Shown in pieces: positions 57,944 through 64,000 of a stretch of 64,000 nt of DNA; position 1 is the first letter of the stretch; every line of letters begins with the position of its first letter. The DNA comes from Triglochin maritima (Eukaryota > Streptophyta > Magnoliopsida > Alismatales > Juncaginaceae). The notes beneath the pieces were generated by a model. The model was not told the DNA's origin. It saw only the letters and a program-made list of their open reading frames with translations, and made no database searches. The translations under genes and the position numbers were made by a program. The stretch lies in assembly GCA_963682175.1 (NCBI GenBank), contig OY821774.1, forward strand, positions 43,166,201-43,230,200, read 5' to 3'.

Positions 57944-58929
57944 GAGGTTTGCAGCTATTATGGTATGTTTAGTTGCAAAATATGAGGCATACAATAACAA
58001 CATCGGATAATAAATGAGCCACAATCTGCACATGTTTGTATTTATTTTGATGTCATTACTGGATTTCTTTATTAATGTTTATGTCTATACAAATCTTTTA
58101 TTTGTAATTATGTCTTTGAGGACCAAATTTTTACCCCTAAACATTCACCTTAACCACAAAATTAAATAATTCTTCCAAAACCCCCAACTACTCCATTAAC
58201 TAGGTTGGGCTCAAATACTATGTATTCTTTTCTTCTATTGTCTTTTTAAAGCAATTTATTGTCACATTAAAACGGCTTCGTTTCGTCCCCATCAGCTCAA
58301 AGATATAAAATAATATGGAAGCGGTGTGTGAGTGGTTTGGTTGGAAAAATCAAGCAGGAAATGCACTTCAAAAATGAATTATAACTTTACGAGTGATTGA
58401 TTTGCAAGAAAAAAATTAAAAACCTAACATCGGAATTCCAATAGGAGTTTTATAATTAATTCTTTTATATTTCGGGAAACTTCCATTCCTAATCTAAAAT
58501 TAGGGAAGATAATCACACTATATGAGTCAACCAGGGACATTCATGATCATCAACCACATCAATATTTACTATCAACTTTAAGGATCTACGTATATAGAGG
58601 AGGGATTTATTATCCTTAAATTATGTTGACACATTGTTGCACTCGACGATAATATCAAATATAAACTTCAAATTGAAAATCCAAACCATAGATCTTAATC
58701 TACAATATATGAAGATTAAGAGCATCGAAAATCATAAATTTAGTAAGTGTTTCATATAAGATCTAGAAATCGAATTTTTTAATGAACGTAGTAGGTTCAT
58801 TTTTACATCTTTAAATATTGCGTAAAACATGTTCGGAATTTTTTATGATTTTCAACGTCTTTAATCTTTCATATGTCGTAGATCACGATTTACGGTTTGA
58901 ATTTTCAATTTGGAATTTATATTTGATAT
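57944..58929. other. AT-rich spacer, no gene seen
   Basis: A segment near 58680-58740 (AATTGAAAATCCAAACC...ATAGATCTTAATC) is partly repeated in inverted form at about 58840-58930, so a small inverted repeat centred near 58790 may be present. Nothing else is recognised. Confidence 0.45.
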
Positions 58930-59275
58930 TGGTAGGGAATAAGATCAATCACAAAATACGCAGCAGAACGAAATAGCAAATTTAATTTAAGAAGAACAAC
59001 ACAAAAAATGCAAATTACCAACACCAAACAACGCAAAAACGCAAGACACAAGATTTAACGTAGAAACTCAATGTGGGAAAAATCACGGACGACATAACAT
59101 CAATTTACTATAGATAAACGAATTACAAGAGAAACTTACAGAATACACGCATCAAACGATGAAAAAACTCGGTTGAATTTGCTGCTACCGAATCCACACA
59201 ATGATGTTCTCTCTCTTTCTCTCAAAATGCAATTAGATGATACTAAATATTATAATACAAAATGAATCTCTCCTC
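58930..59275 (-). repeat. Probable LTR fragment
   Basis: The phrases GCAGCAGAACGAAATAGCAA and TTTAACGTAGAAACTC, followed by GTGGGAAAAATCACGG, resemble the R/U5 part of plant Copia LTRs read on the minus strand. Neither end is definable. Confidence 0.4.
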
Positions 59276-59278
59276 TCT

Positions 59279-59280
<2 letters not shown>

Positions 59281-59368
<88 letters not shown>
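59281..59368. repeat. (TA)n microsatellite, about 88 bp
   Basis: An uninterrupted TA run. It borders the MITE copy C on its right. Confidence 0.95.
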
Positions 59369-59372
<4 letters not shown>

Positions 59373-59592
59373 GAATTCTCTAGTGAGCCCATGACTTAAT
59401 TTAGAAAAATTAAACCCCCACAATATCCACCACTCATTTCAAATTGTAAGGTAGATTAAGATAAAAACGGTTATGTTAATTAAAGGTGAGATTAACCATA
59501 AATAAGATCCAATGGTAAGATGGTAAGGGACTTAAACTAAATTTGATGAGCACTGAACTCACTAGAGCCTGACCCTATCTATATATAGAGAG
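59369..59592 (-). mobile_element. TA-repeat-flanked MITE, copy C
   Basis: Inverse of copies A and B: AGGAATTCTCTAGTGAGCCC at the left and CACTAGAGCCTGACCC at the right are partial inverted repeats. It lies between the 88-bp TA run and a short TATATATAGAGAGAG run. Confidence 0.68.
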
Positions 59593-59699
59593 AGAGTAAG
59601 GTTAGAATGAGCACAACACTCATTTTGTTTAAATGAGCTCCTCAAGATCTAACTATTCATCTTAATCTGAATGGTTGTGGGTGTTTTACTTTAAGTAAG

Positions 59700-60380
59700 G
59701 GTATTAAAGTAAATGTGTTGGTCTTCCCAAACCCTTCAATCAACGTTACCAAAAGAAACTCAATTTCTTCCTTCTATTTTCGTCATCCTTTTCTCCTCAC
59801 CCTCCAAACTGTTATTGTCAATCACTACCACGGATTCTTCGATACATCTTGCTTTTGTTTGGTTAGTTTTTGCAACTGATTTCGTTTTTGTTTTGTTTTT
59901 TTATCCTGATTTCAGTTCTGGGTGGTTTTATTTTTTTGCAGCAAATTTCGTTTTTGCTTGGTTTTTTGATGCAGATTTCGTTTATTTTTGGTTGTTTGCT
60001 CCTAATCTGGGTAGATTTCGATTTGGCTTTGTTTTTTCTTTTTTATTTCGTTTTTGTTCGTTTTTTACTCTTGATTTCTGTTTTGTTTTTTTTTTAGATT
60101 TTTGCTGCTGATTCGATATTTACTTGGTTTTTGGCTGCTGATTTTCGTTTTTATTTTGTGGATCTTTACTCTTGCGGCTTATTTGGGATCTATATAATTT
60201 TTGGTAGAACATTGGGTTTATATTAGGACTTGTGGGTTTAGAATTCATTTCGATTTGTATTTGTTTAATGAAAATCGATTAATTAGGTATTGGATGTGCT
60301 TTTTTTCGTATTTCATTTTATTTGTAGTGGTGAAAATTTTATTTGGTTGAACAACTATTTGTTTTCAGAGGGCAAAATTC
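59700..60380 (+). other. T-rich imperfect repeats, leader-like
   Basis: The phrase GATTTCGTTTTTG with variants (TTGGTTTTTTG, TGCTGATT) is repeated about ten times at 59870-60150. The open frame here is Phe/Val-rich because of this composition. No protein is recognised. It precedes a short possible exon at 60388-60460 (MEIVERNPTSYKSGEIQSGLLENG, cut by a GTAAGT donor). Confidence 0.4.
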
Positions 60381-60387
60381 CAAATTA

Positions 60388-60470
60388 TGGAAATTGTAGA
60401 ACGAAATCCAACCTCTTATAAGTCCGGAGAAATTCAATCAGGTCTACTGGAAAATGGGGTAAGTTTGATT
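60388..60470 (+). pseudogene. Possible exon of a FAR1/MULE-related gene
   Basis: ATG 60388 opens 24 codons ending GAAAATGGG before a good donor, GTAAGT (60460). The next coding-like piece is at 60690-60880. Intervening DNA is AT-rich. The link between the two is inference. Confidence 0.3.
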
Positions 60471-60539
60471 TTTAATTACTTTTGAAAACGGATTTTCACA
60501 TTGAAAACTATGATATTAACATATTAAGTAAAATCGAAA

Positions 60540-62960
60540 ATAATTTTGATTTGTAACGGGAAAATCGTAATGGTAGCCGCAATATAAATATGAGTACTGT
60601 AATATGATATTGAAAACTGTAATATTGATGTTCCGAACCGTAATATAAAATTGATACCTGTAATATTGACCGTTTTAGTTGTAACTAGAATATCTCTCTT
60701 GCGATAGAGGTGAAAGATCGAAATTTAGTAGTAATCGTATTCAATCGGATCTTGAGAAAAAAACATGCAAAAGTCATAGACAATGTAAAACGTGCATGCA
60801 ATATTCGAACCACGACTCGAGAACTTGTCCTGCTAGGAAGGATAAGAAAACGCGAGTAGTTAATCTTCTTTGTCAAAATGCATTATACTTGATAATTGTC
60901 TTATGTCGTCTTTGGGATTTTGCAGGGTTACAACTGAAGATACATGTAAATTGCAGGAATAAGTTGCAAGAGAGATTAATATACGTAGACAAGATAATAC
61001 ATGCAAGGAAGAATAAAAAAACTATTACAATCTCCTACATGAATACACATCATTTTTTAATTTTTGATTTTTTATTGAAACGTTCTATTACTCTTATTTT
61101 TGTTGAATATGTTAGGTTTTGTCTAACACAATGGTGAATGAGTACAAATTATGTAACTTGTATGATTGTATCTATTAGAAGTAGTATTACAGTAACAACC
61201 GTAATATCAAAAAGATGCTGTAATATTATTTTGTAAAACGTAATATTAAAAAGGTATTATGTTCACAAAACGTAATATCAAGATGTTGTAATATTAATTT
61301 GTTAGACGTAAGATAAAATTATTTTTACTCCTTCCCAAAATTAAAAAAACGGACGACTAATAATGTGTAAAATGTAATGTGGTTCTTGATATAATGTGAG
61401 GTTTACAAACATTTCAATAAGTGATCGAAGATTATAACATGTGTTAAAAAACTTTTACAATCTCCTACAGGAATACACATCATTTTTTAATTGAAACATT
61501 TTGTATAGTTTTATTTTTGTAGAATATGTTAGGTTTTGTCCAACACAATAGTGAATGAGTACAAGTTATGTAACTTGTATGATTGTTTCTATTGACAGTA
61601 ATATTACGGTAACAACCGTAATATCAACAAGATGTTGTAATATTAATTTGTTAGACATAAGATAAAATATTTTTAGTGATGCGCAAAAAGAGATGGATGA
61701 CCAACTCATGTTAAAATAAGGATCAATATACTTGTATGACGGTATCTATTACCAGTAGTATTACGGTAACAACTGTAATGTCAAAAAGATGTTGTAATAT
61801 TATTTTGTAAAATATAATATTAAAAAGGTATTACATTCGCAATACGTAATATCAAGATGTTGTAATATTAATTTGTTAGACGTAAGATATAATATTTTTA
61901 GTGATGCGCAAAAAGAGATGGATGACTAACTCATGTTAAAATAAAATCACGATCCTATAAAAATCAGCAACTTGTATGACTCTATCTATTAGTAGTAGTA
62001 TTACGGTAACAACCGAATATAAACAAGACGTTGTAATATTATTTTGTAAAACGTAATATTAAAAAGATATTACGTTAACAAAACGTAATATCAAGATGTT
62101 GTAATCATCGTGCTCCTTCAAACTAACTATTTTAGATACTCCACATTATTAAAAATTGCAAAAGTTTATGTAAGAGTAACATTGAATAGGAGATAGTAAT
62201 CATAATCTGTAATACTAGTTTATCAACACTCAAGATCTCTATACAAATCAGCATCTTTAAAGATTCAGTCATACACACAACAATTGCATGAAAATTGTAA
62301 TATTGTATCATTCGAAAACACAAAATTCCAAAAAAAAACTACTGAACTATTTGGAACTTGTTTCACGAATTATCATTGCAACGTATTCAGCACGAATCCG
62401 AGTCATATCTTCTTCTCCAAAATCAAATATATATTTTCCTTCAGAGAGATATTCTGCAAACTTCAATACATACAATCCACAATTCAAACTTGTGGCAGAT
62501 TGTTGGGGGACAGGAAACATGTTTTATTTCTCAGCTCTTCATATTCTCAAAAATATGCGTCATTTCGAAGTACTTAGCCCCCCACTTAGACTGCAAAAAA
62601 GTAACATTTAAACAATTAAACTCATAAGAACCAAACATACCTATTGAAAACTGAAAATAATAAACTTTAAATCATTGCTTAATAGAAACAAAAAATAATG
62701 GTGAATGAGTACAAGTTATGTACCTTGTATGATTGTGAGAAACTTCAAAATCTTGAGTATCTCAATTTATTTTGAAAAAGTACTACTAAGAATGGGAGTG
62801 AAGCATGTTACTAAATATTAGTTGTATCTATTATCTGTAATATTACGGTAACAACTGTAATATCCAAAGGCTGCTGTAATATTACTTTTCAAAATGTAAT
62901 ATTAGAAGAGTATTTACATTAACCATACGTAATATCAATGTGTAATATTATTTGAAGCTA
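60540..62960. repeat. Long-period repeats of the GTAATATTACGGTAACAACC type
   Basis: A module containing GTAATATTACGGTAACAACC, then GTAATATCAA..AGATG.TGTAATATT, AAAACGTAATATTAAAAAGG and CAAGATGTTGTAATATT, often preceded by GAGTACAAGTTATGTAACTTG and TGATTGTATCTATTA, recurs at about 61170, 61590, 61740, 61990 and 62820, with shorter traces from 60545. Copies differ by deletions, so the period varies from about 170 to 830 bp. Non-coding. Confidence 0.82.
60684..60880 (+). pseudogene. Zinc-knuckle exon fragment, FAR1/MULE-like
   Basis: After a possible acceptor (TTGTAACTAG, 60689) one frame reads through RGERSKFSSNRIQSDLEKK and then QCKTCMQYSNHDSRTC, a C-x2-C-x5-H-x4-C knuckle like those at the C-terminus of FAR1-related proteins and MULE transposases. 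The frame ends soon after. No transposase core is found nearby. Confidence 0.5.
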
Positions 62961-64000
62961 ACTCTCGACCACCAACAAGGTTTGAAAAATTCTTGAAGGC
63001 GAACATCACGCGCGTCTCCACAAAACGAACTAATTACAGCAATACATGTTACAAGTTCAACAAAGAAAGTTACTTGTCCATGACAATTAAACTCTGTTAA
63101 ATAGGATTAGGAAACTAAAACCAAGGTGCTCATTTATTGAAAAAGGATACAAGTGGAAAACACAACCAACATATATAGAAGAAGGAAATGAACTACCAAA
63201 AATGCAAACAACAAAAAACGTGATCTCTAACACCAAGAATGGTAGGAGGGCGAAGAGCATGATTTCCTTGAAATACTCAAGAAGGTTTTGATCTTCATGG
63301 TCCATTCCAAATTGTTACCATGTCAATAAAAAATAACTACATCAGCAAAAACATTATTCTTTAGCAATATATGCAAATCAGAAAAATGGTTGAGTACAGT
63401 TGAGTTAACTTGCATTTCACTGGCTGGGATTTTTTTTGAAAATTTACAAAAGAAGCATACGGTTAGGATAACCAAAAGAAGAATTTATTTTTTGCTCCCA
63501 TTAATTTCAGATGTAGTTGTCCTGCACTCAAATTCATTTTGATATCCAAAAGACAAACCAAATTCAAAACTATTCTCTGATCATGTTCCTCCCTGTTTTG
63601 GATCATGGAATCAAAAAATGAGAAACAACTCAAATGTATGTACTGAAAAGTCTTATCCTAAATTCCCGAACCGAACACAAAACATTCTTCCACAGTTATT
63701 GTTGGCTTCTCGAAGAATGTGTGTTTTTTACAAAACATCCATGTCCAAAATCAGTCAGGAATTCAGAAATTCAGACCTTAACCCAAACTGCAAACCCTAA
63801 CCCCAACCCCAAAAGAGAAATAAAAAATCATACCAATCAATGGCGTTGGGGGTTTGTCCGCTCGCTCTACCACGTGATTCCTCCATTTCGGTTTGGGGAT
63901 GAGGGATGGCGTTCAAGGATTGAGGACGGCAATGATGGTGGAGGTTTAGGTCGACGACGATGCCGATGGCGATGGCGTTGGGGGTTTGGGGACGACGATG
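62961..64000. other. Spacer to the window edge, possible gene 5' region at the end
   Basis: No gene is identified. A 72-codon minus-strand frame at 63087-63305 (MDHEDQNLLEYFKEIM..., then hydrophobic) has no known motif. From about 63780 the DNA becomes GC-richer, with AAACCCTAACCCC and a CACGTG box at 63871. GGCGTTGGGGGTTTG occurs at 63843 and again at 63975. This may be the edge of a gene outside the window. Confidence 0.3.

Overview
This is nuclear DNA of a flowering plant, probably a eudicot; I cannot name the species. It is AT-rich and about two thirds of it is recognisable as transposable elements. Two intact, spliced host genes can be read from end to end: a polyamine oxidase of the peroxisomal PAO2/3/4 type on the plus strand (10 exons, 35294-40700, 491 aa) and a nucleolin on the minus strand (15 exons, 53017-48776, 520 aa). 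In both, every exon joins in frame. I found no tRNA, rRNA, CRISPR array or bacterial-style operon.

Layout. 1-0.5 kb: a palindromic foldback element. 1.3-9.2 kb: a decayed Copia retrotransposon whose 3' LTR is cut off by a MULE. 9.2-14.1 kb: a badly decayed MULE carrying a solo LTR. 14.1-15.7 kb: GGT-rich low-complexity DNA. 15.7-18.7 kb: a Gypsy remnant with a protease fragment and a 3' LTR. 18.7-20.9 kb: a composite insertion (LTR piece, CACTA end, MULE scrap, LTR) that as a whole has a 5-bp target duplication. 22.1-23.2, 24.5-30.5 and 31.9-33.6 kb: three more members of the same MULE family. 34.8-40.7 kb: polyamine oxidase with a hAT MITE in intron 5. 41-48.8 kb: minisatellites, a second MULE type holding a tandem array, and a Harbinger remnant split by a hAT MITE. 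48.8-53.6 kb: nucleolin with a hAT-like MITE in intron 8. 53.9-57.9 kb: a near-complete two-gene PIF/Harbinger element. 58-64 kb: AT-rich repeats and small remnants.

The most notable object is the MULE at 24507-30456. It has 8-bp target duplications and two convergent genes that each start just inside a terminal inverted repeat. The plus-strand gene encodes a transposase with a C-terminal OTU cysteine-protease domain. The minus-strand gene encodes a plant mobile domain (PMD) protein. The layout parallels maize MuDR (mudrA/mudrB), with a PMD gene in the mudrB position. The GC-rich hairpin repeats typical of the family sit inside the first intron of the transposase gene and in the matching place at the PMD end. 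All four family members keep the first exons of both genes, even when almost everything between has been lost. This copy is disabled by a 5-bp deletion and a nonsense codon in the transposase and by a 2-bp insertion and a late stop in the PMD gene.

A second theme is a palindromic motif, CGGTCGACCG, clustered upstream of the TATA box in two different LTR families and again near 42.3-42.6 kb. The coding calls come from reading translations and splice sites by eye. Family names rest on motif recognition, not on database searches.
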